Positions 1-6,874 are shown, numbered from the stretch's first letter. The stretch: 10,175 nucleotides of DNA from an uncultured Polyangiaceae bacterium (GCA_947259605.1 CAMYMX010000080.1:1-10175), one strand, 5' to 3'. A program made the numbers and translations. Notes: generated by a model not told the origin, from the letters alone.

Positions 1-6
1 GCCGTT

Positions 7-34
7 CGACGCAGCCCCGTGTCGCGCTTTTTTT
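7..34 (+). terminator. Possible intrinsic terminator of a gene left of the window
   Basis: CGACGC (7-12) can pair with GTGTCG (19-24), with one G-U wobble and an AGCCCC loop. Three bases later comes a run of seven T (28-34). This has the general form of a rho-independent terminator for a plus-strand gene ending before the window. The stem is short, the gap before the T-run is not ideal, and the upstream gene cannot be seen, so this is tentative. Confidence 0.35.
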
Positions 35-127
35 CGCGCCCCGGTACGCCCGCGAGTTGTTCTCCCATCGTGCTTTTTGGAAGTGCAGCCGTGTTCCAGG
101 TTTGGGCATTTGTGACATAGTGCGTTG

Positions 128-613
128 ATGGCGAAGCGTGGAGTGAAGTACTGGCTCATGAAGAGTGAACCCGGGAGCTACTCGATCGACGACCTGGAAC
201 GCGGCCGCCGCGAGCCCTGGGACGGCATACGAAACTACCAGGCTCGGAACTTCATGCGCGAAATGGCAGCAGGTGACCTCGTCATTTTTTACCACTCGAG
301 CGCAAAGCCCCCTGGCGCGGCGGGGATCGCCCGCATCTGCTGCGAGGCCTATCCAGACCCGACGCAGTTCGACAAAAAGAGCAAGCACTACGACCCGAAG
401 TCGAACAAGGACGATCCCCGCTGGTCCCTTGTGGACGTCGAATTCGTCGAGAAGTTCACCGAAGAGATTCCACTTCGAACGCTCAAGGAGGACCCGGCAC
501 TCGAAGGCATGCGGGTCACGCAAAAAGGCTCACGCCTCTCGGTCCAGCCGGTGGAAAAGAAGCACTTCAAGCGCGTGCTGGAAATGGCGCGGGCGAAGAT
601 GAAGGTGCAGTAG
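128..613 (+). CDS. EVE-domain protein (THYN1-like, PUA/YTH-related fold)
   Basis: A 161-residue protein that is essentially one EVE domain, the usual length for bacterial stand-alone members. Visible family motifs are YWLMKSEP (8-15), WDGIRNYQARNF (31-42), GDLVIFYHSS (49-58), GIARI (66-70), DPRWSLVDVEF (96-106) and KGSRLSVQPV (133-142). The EVE fold is related to PUA and YTH domains, which bind RNA or modified bases in an aromatic pocket; the actual ligand of this group is not settled. ATG at 128 is preferred over the TTG one codon upstream. No Shine-Dalgarno sequence is visible before either. The Nudix gene follows after 9 bases, so the two are probably co-transcribed. The family call is firm; the cellular role is not known. 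Confidence 0.93.
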   Translation: MAKRGVKYWLMKSEPGSYSIDDLERGRREPWDGIRNYQARNFMREMAAGDLVIFYHSSAKPPGAAGIARICCEAYPDPTQFDKKSKHYDPKSNKDDPRWSLVDVEFVEKFTEEIPLRTLKEDPALEGMRVTQKGSRLSVQPVEKKHFKRVLEMARAKMKVQ

Positions 614-622
614 GGCTCAGGG

Positions 623-1300
623 ATGCCGACCTCGGACCCGCCGATACGACCCGCGGCCACCACCGCCTGCCTCCGCCACGGCAAGGGTGGCTTGGAGGTG
701 CTGCTGGTTCGACGAAGCCGCAAGCTGGTGTTCTACGGATCAGCATGGGCGTTTCCCGGCGGGCGCGTCGATTCAGACGACGCCTCTCCCGGGGCGGACT
801 TGTACGATCAACCCGCCGGCCGGAACGCCGCGGTTCGGGAGACCCACGAGGAGACGTCGATCACGCTCACCCCAGAAACTCTCGTACCCCTATCCCATTG
901 GACGACGCCACCCGGTCGTCCCAGACGCTTCAGCACGTGGTTCTTCCTGGCGCGCCCCACGGTTGAGCGCGTCGTCGTCGATGATGGAGAAATCGACAAA
1001 CATTGGTGGGCTCTGCCAGCCGACGCGCTTGTGGCACAAGCCCAGAACGAGATCACGCTGCCGCCACCAACCTTCATCACGCTCCTGTGGCTTGGTGGCT
1101 TCAACACAGTCGACGCCGCTTTGTCGGCGGCACAAGCGCAACCCCTGGAGCGATTCGTGCCGCGAGTGGCGACGCTCGGCCACGTGACCGTGTCGCTCTA
1201 CCAAGGCGACGCAGGTTACGCGACACGCGATCCAAAGGCGATTGGCCCGCGGCATCGACTGTGGATGAAACCAGACGGCTGGAACTACGAACGCGCCTAA
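623..1300 (+). CDS. Nudix hydrolase, NUDT19-like
   Basis: A 225-residue Nudix protein. It carries FPGGRVD (44-50) and RETHEET (72-78), the core metal-binding part of the Nudix box, where E73, E76 and E77 are the expected acidic ligands. The spacing between the GG and the RE..EE part is longer than in the classic 23-residue box. This insertion, together with the segment TPPGRPRRFSTWFFLA (95-110), resembles NUDT19-like Nudix proteins, some of which cleave CoA or acyl-CoA diphosphate bonds. The substrate here cannot be read from sequence. The usual glycine after EEx is replaced by serine (EETSI). It starts 9 bases after the EVE gene with AGGG (612-615) at a 7-base spacing, so a two-gene operon is likely. 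It converges with the metallophosphoesterase gene, 137 bases away. Confidence 0.9.
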   Translation: MPTSDPPIRPAATTACLRHGKGGLEVLLVRRSRKLVFYGSAWAFPGGRVDSDDASPGADLYDQPAGRNAAVRETHEETSITLTPETLVPLSHWTTPPGRPRRFSTWFFLARPTVERVVVDDGEIDKHWWALPADALVAQAQNEITLPPPTFITLLWLGGFNTVDAALSAAQAQPLERFVPRVATLGHVTVSLYQGDAGYATRDPKAIGPRHRLWMKPDGWNYERA

Positions 1301-1437
1301 ACCCGTCAGGAGCTGCTACCTCGATGGCCCGTGGACCATGTTCCACAAGGCCGCGACGACGTGACCGTGATCGGGTTTTCGCGGTATGGCGGTTAACTGT
1401 CTGAAATCACGCCTGTTCTGGATGGCTAGCGTGTCCC
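1301..1437. other. Convergent intergenic gap with one bulged hairpin
   Basis: This lies between the ends of the Nudix and metallophosphoesterase genes. GGCC (1326-1329) plus GTGGA (1331-1335) can pair with TCCAC (1342-1346) plus GGCC (1349-1352), giving a bulged stem-loop. No T-run follows on either strand, so it is not a classic intrinsic terminator. No gene is seen here. Confidence 0.4.
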
Positions 1438-2322
1438 CTAAACCCAGCGGTCTTCGGCGGTTGCGGAGACGGGGGTGAGGGTCAGCCGCACGTGGTGCCG
1501 TTTCTTCTGGCCGTTTTCGTTGCGGTGCCGCGGGACCTCGGCCGCGTTGACGTAGAGGACGCCGTCTTGGGTGATCTGCGCGGGGCGTCGCTTTCCGGAC
1601 TTGGTTTTGCGGTGCATGTGGCCGGCGACGGTCGCGAGCACGGTTCGGCCGCTGCTCTTGGCGTACTGCACCGCCTCTTCGAGATCCCGGTCGCCCCAGT
1701 CTTCTTCTTTCTTGCGAAAGTCGCAGCCCCAGATCGAGTCTGCGCGGTCGCCCAAACCCGACGGCCCGTTGTGCGCAAGGAACAAGATCGGCGCGTCGTC
1801 GCAGTTGTCGACCAGACCCTTCAATCGTCCCGCCGATGCGTCCATCGAGTCGATGCCGTACCGTTCTGCGAGATAGCGAAGGCAGGCGAGGCGCCTTCCG
1901 CCGATCGAATGCGGTCGACCCACCACGATGTTCAATGGAACACCGGCGGGGGCGACGCGGCGCCGGCTGTATCCGAGGAGCTCGACCTTGCCCAGTGCAC
2001 GCTCGAGGCTCGCGCAGCGGCCGGCCTGACCTTGGCAAAACGCGTTGCGAAGACGGTGTGCGCGGGGTGCGATTTCCGCGCCGAGTTGGAGTGCGTGGAG
2101 GCCGTCGTGGTTGCCCGGAACGCACATCGCCGGCACGCGAAGCTTGCGGAGCAAACGCGCAACGCCACGCCCCCGCAGCTGTGTGTATCCCGCCAAATCG
2201 CCGACAAACAGTAGTAGATCGTAACCGCCGTCGTTGAAGAAAGCGACGTCGGCGTCGTCCCAGAAGAGATGAACATCACCGATTACGGCAACCGTTGCCA
2301 CTTGCACGGCGTCATCGTCCAT
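1438..2322 (-). CDS. Calcineurin-like metallophosphoesterase (TIGR04168-like)
   Basis: A 294-residue protein with the full set of metallophosphoesterase motifs in order: GDVH (15-18), GDL (41-43), GNHDG (70-74), LAHNG (182-186) and GHMH (234-237). These supply the predicted metal ligands D16, H18, D42, N71, H184, H235 and H237, with H72 as the likely acid/base. The segment HNGPSGLGD followed by a tryptophan-containing stretch recalls the TIGR04168 group known from cyanobacteria and plants; this is recollection, not a search. There is no signal peptide or membrane segment, so it is probably cytoplasmic. The C-terminal 25 residues contain many basic residues and histidines. The substrate is unknown. 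ATG at 2322 places the GDVH motif at a normal distance; no strong Shine-Dalgarno is visible. It is divergent from mobA. Confidence 0.88.
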   Translation of the reverse strand: MDDDAVQVATVAVIGDVHLFWDDADVAFFNDGGYDLLLFVGDLAGYTQLRGRGVARLLRKLRVPAMCVPGNHDGLHALQLGAEIAPRAHRLRNAFCQGQAGRCASLERALGKVELLGYSRRRVAPAGVPLNIVVGRPHSIGGRRLACLRYLAERYGIDSMDASAGRLKGLVDNCDDAPILFLAHNGPSGLGDRADSIWGCDFRKKEEDWGDRDLEEAVQYAKSSGRTVLATVAGHMHRKTKSGKRRPAQITQDGVLYVNAAEVPRHRNENGQKKRHHVRLTLTPVSATAEDRWV

Positions 2323-2456
2323 GCGACGAAACTTAGCCGACCTGAAGCCGCGCGCGAGCGGGAAGGGATCTCTCGATGACAGCTCCGAGTATCCACAGAC
2401 GTGAACCTGCGCTGGTGTTGGTTCTCAGCGACGTCGGGCTTCCGGCCTAGGCCGTC

Positions 2457-3041
2457 ATGGTGGCGCCTTCGCTCCTTGCCATCTTCGTCGGGGGGAAGTC
2501 GCGCCGGATGGGCGAGCACAAAGGGCTCCTCTCGGTTCCAGGCAGCTCGGAGCCGATCGTCGAAGCGCTGGTTCGGCGCGGCCGCGAGGCAGGTTTCGAG
2601 CCGGTTCTGGTCGGCGATGCGACGCCCTACTCGCAGCTCGCGGGGGGCGTGCTCCGACTCGACGACGACCCTCCGGGCGCCGGTCCTCTCGCCGGCCTTC
2701 ACGCCGCCTTACGTCACGCATTGAAGACTCACCGGTCACAGCTCGTTGCGATCGCCTGCGATATGCCCTTTGTGAGTGCCGAAGCCCTTGCCGAGGCTCG
2801 CGACCATTGCAGCACAGCAGTCGTGGTCGCCCCGAAGCGCGCGGCGGATGCGCCCTGGGAGCCCATGCTCGCTCGATACGACGCCGTCCGTCTTGCCGAC
2901 CCTTTGGCGGAAGCCATTTCGCGGGGTGAGAGGTCCTTTCAAAAGCTCTTCGCGTCGATCGAGGTCGAGGCACTGCCTCTGAGCGACACGGTCGCGCAGG
3001 CGCTGGAGGACTGGGACTACCCCCAAGACCTGCCCCGGTAG
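2457..3041 (+). CDS. mobA: Molybdenum cofactor guanylyltransferase (MobA-like)
   Basis: A 194-residue nucleotidyltransferase of the MobA type, the expected length. MobA transfers GMP from GTP to Mo-molybdopterin to make the bis-MGD cofactor of DMSO-reductase-family enzymes. The GTP-binding loop GGKSRRMGEHKG (12-23), the DDDPPGAGPLAGL stretch (69-81) and CDMPF (101-105), whose aspartate should bind magnesium, are all present. The end, DYPQDL (187-192), matches the NxNTPEDL closing motif of the family loosely. The related MocA family (cytidylyl transfer) shares this fold and cannot be fully excluded. No other molybdenum cofactor gene is in the window. dapE follows after 35 bases on the same strand, so co-transcription is possible. 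No clear Shine-Dalgarno precedes the ATG. Confidence 0.87.
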   Translation: MVAPSLLAIFVGGKSRRMGEHKGLLSVPGSSEPIVEALVRRGREAGFEPVLVGDATPYSQLAGGVLRLDDDPPGAGPLAGLHAALRHALKTHRSQLVAIACDMPFVSAEALAEARDHCSTAVVVAPKRAADAPWEPMLARYDAVRLADPLAEAISRGERSFQKLFASIEVEALPLSDTVAQALEDWDYPQDLPR

Positions 3042-3076
3042 GCTTCTGTGCGAGCCGCCTGCTAGGCTCCGGCGCG

Positions 3077-4168
3077 ATGACGGAAATCGCCGAAGCGCTT
3101 CGCGATACCCTGCTCGCTCTCACTCGGATTCCAAGCCCCATCGGAGAGGAAGCGGAGCTCTGCGATCACGTCGAAGCTCGACTGACGAACAGCTTGGGCG
3201 GCGAGGCGATCACACGTTTCCACGACAGCCTGATCGTTCACGCGGCGGCGCGTGATGACGCTCCGAAGATCGCGTTGGTCGGTCATCTAGACACGGTGCG
3301 CACCCAGCACGACGGGCCGCCGCGCATCGAGGGCAACCGCCTCTATGGCGCCGGCGCGGCCGACATGAAGTCCGGCTTGGCCATCATGATCGAGTTGGTC
3401 GAACGCCTCGATCTCGAAGTGCTGCCCTGTGATCTCACTCTGATCTTCTACGAGCGCGAAGAAGGCCCCTTCGAGGAAAACCGGCTCGGACCGATCCTGG
3501 ACACGCACCCCGAGCTCCACGGCCTCGACCTGGCGATCTGCCTCGAGCCGAGCGACAACCAGATGCAGCTCGGCGCGATGGGCTCGATCCATGCGACGCT
3601 GACCTTCCTTGGACGCACAGCCCACAGCGCGCGGCCATGGCAGGGGGACAACGCGCTGTACAAAGCCGCGAATTTCATCCGCGAGCTCGAGCAGCGGGAA
3701 CCACAGGACGTCGAGCTCGAAGGCTACGTGTTCCGCGAGGTGATGACACCGACCGTGGTTCACGGCGGCGGGCCGCGGAACGTCGTGCCCGGTCAGGCAG
3801 AGGTCAACGTCAACTATCGCTTCGCCCCGGGCCGGACCGCCGAAGAGGCCTATGCAGAGCTACGCGAGCTGGCAGGGGAGCAATGCAAGATTCAGGCGAC
3901 CGACCTTTCGCCGGCAGGTCATCCGCACGCCAGCGATCCCTACATCCAGCACCTGATGCGCTGCGGTGTGAACGGGGTTCGTAGCAAGCAAGCCTGGACG
4001 GACGTGGCGCGCTTCGACGCGATTGGCGTGCCTGGGGTCAATCTCGGTCCCGGCACCGCGGCTCAGGCGCATCAACCGAATGAATACACCGAACTGGACC
4101 ACGTGTTCGACGGCTACGCGATCTTCGAACGCTTCTTCACGCAGCGCGAAGACAACCCGCTCTATTGA
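3077..4168 (+). CDS. dapE: Succinyl-diaminopimelate desuccinylase (DapE, M20 peptidase)
   Basis: A 363-residue M20 metallopeptidase. DapE removes succinate from N-succinyl-LL-diaminopimelate in the lysine and peptidoglycan precursor pathway. Predicted zinc ligands are H70 (GHLDT), D96 (GAGAADMKSG), E129 (EREEG), E157 (LEPSD) and H332 (AHQPNE); D72 and E128 are the expected catalytic pair. The dimerisation-domain motif GRTAHSARPW (179-188) and GGGPRNVVP (230-238) are intact. The combination of SKQAWTDVARF and GPGTAAQAHQPNEY points to the DapE type best known from Actinobacteria, also seen in myxobacteria, rather than the enterobacterial type. Other M20 deacylases such as ArgE are less likely but related. 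It ends only 7 bases from the converging small secreted protein gene, with no room for a terminator between them. Confidence 0.88.
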   Translation: MTEIAEALRDTLLALTRIPSPIGEEAELCDHVEARLTNSLGGEAITRFHDSLIVHAAARDDAPKIALVGHLDTVRTQHDGPPRIEGNRLYGAGAADMKSGLAIMIELVERLDLEVLPCDLTLIFYEREEGPFEENRLGPILDTHPELHGLDLAICLEPSDNQMQLGAMGSIHATLTFLGRTAHSARPWQGDNALYKAANFIRELEQREPQDVELEGYVFREVMTPTVVHGGGPRNVVPGQAEVNVNYRFAPGRTAEEAYAELRELAGEQCKIQATDLSPAGHPHASDPYIQHLMRCGVNGVRSKQAWTDVARFDAIGVPGVNLGPGTAAQAHQPNEYTELDHVFDGYAIFERFFTQREDNPLY

Positions 4169-4175
4169 ACGCGCC

Positions 4176-4505
4176 TTACTTCTTGCACTCGCCGAACGCC
4201 TTGAATGCGCGTGCCGGCGAGACTGCCCGGACCAGAACCTCGGCGGTGCCCTGGGGCTCGACGCTGACCGACTGCCGTGGCGACGGATCGACGTCGGTCC
4301 ACACTTCGCACTGAAGCGTGATGTCGCAGCGGTTGGTCACGATGACGATGTGCTTGTACGCAAGCGCGCCGTAGCGAGCCTCGCCCCGAATGCTGTAGCA
4401 ATTCTTCATGTCGCCGTCGCCGTCCGCGCTACCTGGCGCCGGAAGGCTCAGGGCGGAGGCGAGAACGACGAGGGCGGTAAACAAACTCGTAACGACAGCT
4501 TTCAT
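4176..4505 (-). CDS. Small secreted four-cysteine protein, unknown function
   Basis: A 109-residue protein not recognised as a named family. Residues 1-27 form a typical Sec signal peptide: MKAVV, a hydrophobic core, then PGSA with likely cleavage before D28. The mature part of about 80 residues has exactly four cysteines (C36, C60, C66, C107), which could form two disulfides, and a beta-rich pattern (HIVIVTN, DITLQCEVWTD, SVSVEPQG, AEVLVRAVSP). Similar short secreted proteins with the pattern C..Y..H..V.N.C...C.V.TD occur, as I recall, in myxobacteria. ATG at 4505 is chosen because GGAGG (4510-4514) lies four bases upstream; the ATG at 4517 would overlap that ribosome-binding site. A TGTAAT -10-like element lies at 4526-4531 on this strand, without a convincing -35. 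Confidence 0.75.
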   Translation of the reverse strand: MKAVVTSLFTALVVLASALSLPAPGSADGDGDMKNCYSIRGEARYGALAYKHIVIVTNRCDITLQCEVWTDVDPSPRQSVSVEPQGTAEVLVRAVSPARAFKAFGECKK

Positions 4506-4509
4506 GGTA

Positions 4510-4515
4510 CCTCCC
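4510..4515 (-). promoter_or_regulatory. Ribosome-binding site deciding the start of the small secreted protein
   Basis: GGGAGG on the minus strand sits 4 bases before ATG at 4505 and directly after the ATG at 4517. A ribosome using GGGAGG would start at 4505, giving a proper signal peptide start (MKAVV) instead of the four-residue-longer form. Confidence 0.75.
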
Positions 4516-4591
4516 ATTGTCCGGCATTACAGACGCAGCGCAAGTTCCCGCTATTCAACGGGGGTTAAGTGGCTGGGGCCGCGCCCGCGCT

Positions 4592-4656
4592 GGGCGGGGG
4601 GTTGTGCTGCCGCGGGTGTGGTGTGGGGGGTGTGGTGGACTTGGGGCGTGGTTGGG
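4592..4656 (+). other. G-run block with loose G-quadruplex potential
   Basis: Runs of three or more G occur at 4592-4594, 4596-4601, 4614-4616, 4625-4630, 4643-4646 and 4654-4656, with intervening loops of 1 to 12 bases. Most of the non-G bases are T. The loops are longer than the strict 1-7 rule at two points, so this is only a loose quadruplex candidate. Confidence 0.4.
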
Positions 4657-4713
4657 TTTGGTAACACCGCCCGCCCACCCCCACCCGTAGTCCTCCCTGG
4701 CGCGGCATTCGCT

Positions 4714-4759
4714 GCGCTTTGCCTTGCCGGCGCTTTGCGCCGGGCTTCGCCCTTCGGGC
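4714..4759. repeat. Cluster of overlapping short GC hairpins
   Basis: GCGCTTTGC occurs at 4714-4722 and again at 4730-4738. CCGGCGC-TTT-GCGCCGG (4727-4743) is a perfect 7-bp stem with a three-base loop. GGGC-TTC-GCCC (4742-4752) and GCCC-TTC-GGGC (4749-4759) overlap each other, so only one can form at a time. The form is like REP-type or other intergenic palindromic elements, but no family is recognised. Confidence 0.6.
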
Positions 4760-4901
4760 TCGCGCTGCCGCCTGCTGGTTGGGAACGTTGTTGGTCCTGT
4801 CTCCTTATGGAGGGGCGCTGGCGAACGCGATGTGGGGGTTCGGCGGCGTGTGAGTGACAATCGGCAATACAGCAGCCCGCCCCGATTGGCGCGAGCTCCG
4901 A

Positions 4902-4960
4902 GGGGCGCCTTGCGTGGCCCCAGGCCCCAAGCCCTTCCGGCCACCTTTGCAAGGCGCCCC
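4902..4960. repeat. Large inverted repeat 3' of aspS
   Basis: GGGGCGCCTTGC (4902-4913) and GCAAGGCGCCCC (4949-4960) are perfect 12-bp complements. Just inside, GTGGCC (4914-4919) pairs with GGCCAC (4939-4944), leaving a four-base bulge (4945-4948). The 18-bp total stem lies 42 bases beyond the aspS stop. No T-run follows on either strand, so an intrinsic terminator is not supported. It could be an aspS 3'-end processing or stabilising structure, or part of a mobile palindromic repeat. Confidence 0.65.
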
Positions 4961-5002
4961 GTCCGTCGAACCCCTGCATCGTGTTCGGCAGCGCCCCGGT
5001 GG

Positions 5003-6874
5003 CTATTCGAGTGTCTTGATCTTCAGGTCGAGGAGCTGCTCGGGGTCGACTCGCGAGGGTGCTGAGGTCATCAGGTCGTTGGCTCGCTGCGTCTTTGGGA
5101 ACGCGATCACGTCGCGAATCGACTCGGTCTCCGCAGCCAGCATCGCGATTCTGTCCATACCGAACGCAATGCCGCCATGGGGCGGCGCGCCGTAGGTCAG
5201 CGCGTCGAGCAGGAAGCCGAATTTCTCGCGGGCCTCTTCGTCGCTTAGGCCGATCACTTCGAACACCTTCTTTTGGACTTCAGGGTCGTGCAAGCGAATC
5301 GAGCCGCCTGCGATCTCGAAACCGTTGAGCACGAGGTCGTAACGATAACAAAGAACCTTGCCCGGGTCAGTCTCGAGCAAGCCGATGCACTCGTCGTGCG
5401 GGCGAGTGAAGACGTGGTGTGCCGCTTCCCAGCGCTTCTTCTCCTCATTGCGATCGAACAAGGGCGGGTCGACGACCCAAAGGAAGTTCCAATTCCCAGC
5501 GCTGCCCGTTTCGGGAATCATGCCGAGCTTTCGCGCGACGTGCAGACGAAGGTTGGCCATCACGGTGTGGACCTTCGTCGTCGGCCCGAACTGGAAGAAG
5601 ATCAGATCCCCGTCTTTTGCTCCGACCTTTTCGTTCACGGCCTTTCGGAATTCGGGCGTGACCATTTTGGCGAGCGGGCTCTGCATCCAGTTGCCGTCGC
5701 CGTCGACCTTGGCGCGCGCCAGCCCCTTGGCGCCCATTTGACGCACGAACTTCTCGAGCGCATCGAGATCCTTGCGCGAGAAGCCGTGGCCAGAGGGAAC
5801 GACCATGGCCTTCACGATCTCGGTCGGCAAGTCTCGTCGGTACGCGCCGTCGCTGAACTTCTTGGCGATCGGCTCCAGCATTCCGATTCCACCGCCGTCA
5901 TGGTCGACGGTCAGGTCGGTCAGGTCGACGTGCTCCATCCCAAAGCGCATGTCGGGCTTGTCATTGCCGTAGCGCTCCATCGATTCTGCATAAGGAATCC
6001 TAGGGAATTCTCCGCTTGGATAGTGCTCCAACAGGTCGATTCCGAGAACCTCTTTCCAGAGCCGGAACACCAATCCCTCGAGGACCTTGAACAGGTCGTC
6101 CTGATTGATGAACGACATCTCGATGTCGATCTGGGTGAACTCCGGCTGCCGGTCGATGCGCAGGTCCTCGTCGCGAAAGCAGCGAACGATTTGGTAGTAC
6201 TTGTCGTAACCCGCGCACATGAGCAGCTGCTTGTAGAGCTGCGGGCTTTCCGCGAGCGCATAGAAGTGGCCGCCGTAAAGACGGGACGGAACCAAGAAGT
6301 TCCGTGCGCCGCCCGGTGTATACTTGACCATGAACGGCGTTTCGACCTCGATGAACCCGTTGTCGTTGAAATAGTTGCGGGCCTGATGATTGAGCTTGCT
6401 CCGCATCATCAGGTTCTTCTGAAGCGTCGGGCGTCGCAGATCGAGGTAGCGATACTCGAGGCGCTTGTCCTCGCCGGTGCTGATCTGATCTTCGATCTCG
6501 AACGGAGTTGTCTCCGCCTTGTTGAAGATCGTCGCCTCGAGCGCAATGACCTCGATAGCGCCGGTCGCCAGCCGCGGATTGCGAAGGCTCGTGCCGTCAT
6601 CCTTGGCGCCCCGGTCGCGAACCTTGCCGCGTATGCCGAGCACCCACTCCGAGCGCGCCTTGTCGGCGGTTTCGAACGCGGCTTTGTCGCTCGTCTCTGG
6701 GTCGAAGACCACCTGGGTCAGCCCATCGCGATCGCGCAGGTCGATGAAGATGCAACCGCCGTGGTCACGTCGGTTTTGCACCCAGCCGAAGAGGACGATC
6801 TCCTGATCGATGTTCTCTTCTCTCAGTTCACCACAACTATGCGTACGCTTGAGCTCGTCGATGAAACGGGCCAC
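5003..6874 (-). CDS. aspS: Aspartyl-tRNA synthetase, bacterial type, probably non-discriminating
   Basis: A 623-residue class II synthetase that charges tRNA-Asp. It has the N-terminal OB-fold anticodon-binding domain, class II motif 2 (FRDEDLRIDRQPEFTQID, 233-250), the bacterial GAD insertion (roughly 310-430) and motif 3 (GAPPHGGIAFGMDRI, 562-576), followed by AFPKTQRAND (591-600). H38 in RRDHGG matches the histidine found in non-discriminating AspRS (H31 in Pseudomonas aeruginosa; leucine in E. coli), suggesting it may also make Asp-tRNA-Asn. The substrate-loop motif normally written QSPQ is ESPQ here (209-212). GTG at 6874 is the chosen start: AAGGAGG lies six bases upstream, and a candidate promoter lies between it and the ATG at 6931. 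It reads toward the structured intergenic region. Confidence 0.97.
   Translation of the reverse strand: MARFIDELKRTHSCGELREENIDQEIVLFGWVQNRRDHGGCIFIDLRDRDGLTQVVFDPETSDKAAFETADKARSEWVLGIRGKVRDRGAKDDGTSLRNPRLATGAIEVIALEATIFNKAETTPFEIEDQISTGEDKRLEYRYLDLRRPTLQKNLMMRSKLNHQARNYFNDNGFIEVETPFMVKYTPGGARNFLVPSRLYGGHFYALAESPQLYKQLLMCAGYDKYYQIVRCFRDEDLRIDRQPEFTQIDIEMSFINQDDLFKVLEGLVFRLWKEVLGIDLLEHYPSGEFPRIPYAESMERYGNDKPDMRFGMEHVDLTDLTVDHDGGGIGMLEPIAKKFSDGAYRRDLPTEIVKAMVVPSGHGFSRKDLDALEKFVRQMGAKGLARAKVDGDGNWMQSPLAKMVTPEFRKAVNEKVGAKDGDLIFFQFGPTTKVHTVMANLRLHVARKLGMIPETGSAGNWNFLWVVDPPLFDRNEEKKRWEAAHHVFTRPHDECIGLLETDPGKVLCYRYDLVLNGFEIAGGSIRLHDPEVQKKVFEVIGLSDEEAREKFGFLLDALTYGAPPHGGIAFGMDRIAMLAAETESIRDVIAFPKTQRANDLMTSAPSRVDPEQLLDLKIKTLE

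Larger units (their letters stand above)
4506..5002. other. 497-bp structured non-coding region between aspS and the small secreted gene
   Basis: No believable gene is present; open frames here have low-complexity products with no family motif. The stretch contains a G/T-rich block (about 4592-4660), a C-rich block (4667-4687), a cluster of small GC hairpins with TTC or TTT loops (4704-4759), a CTCC-TTAT-GGAG palindrome (4801-4812) and a large inverted repeat (4902-4960). aspS and the small secreted gene both read leftward through it, so it holds the 3' flank of aspS and the upstream region of the small gene. It may be a dispersed intergenic repeat or contain a structured RNA. Neither can be decided from one window. 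Confidence 0.6.

Noticed and set aside
20..40. CGCG-CTTTTTTT-CGCG as a hairpin
   Set aside because: The stem is only four base pairs. The T-run is better read as the tail of the hairpin at 7-24.
1316..2237. Open frames opposite or overlapping the metallophosphoesterase (269, 240 and 133 codons)
   Set aside because: They have no motifs, while the minus-strand frame carries every metallophosphoesterase motif in the right order.
4408..4979. Open frames of 113-149 codons on both strands in the gap between the small secreted gene and aspS
   Set aside because: Products are Pro/Arg/Gly-rich, follow the hairpins and G-runs, lack ribosome-binding sites and resemble no family.
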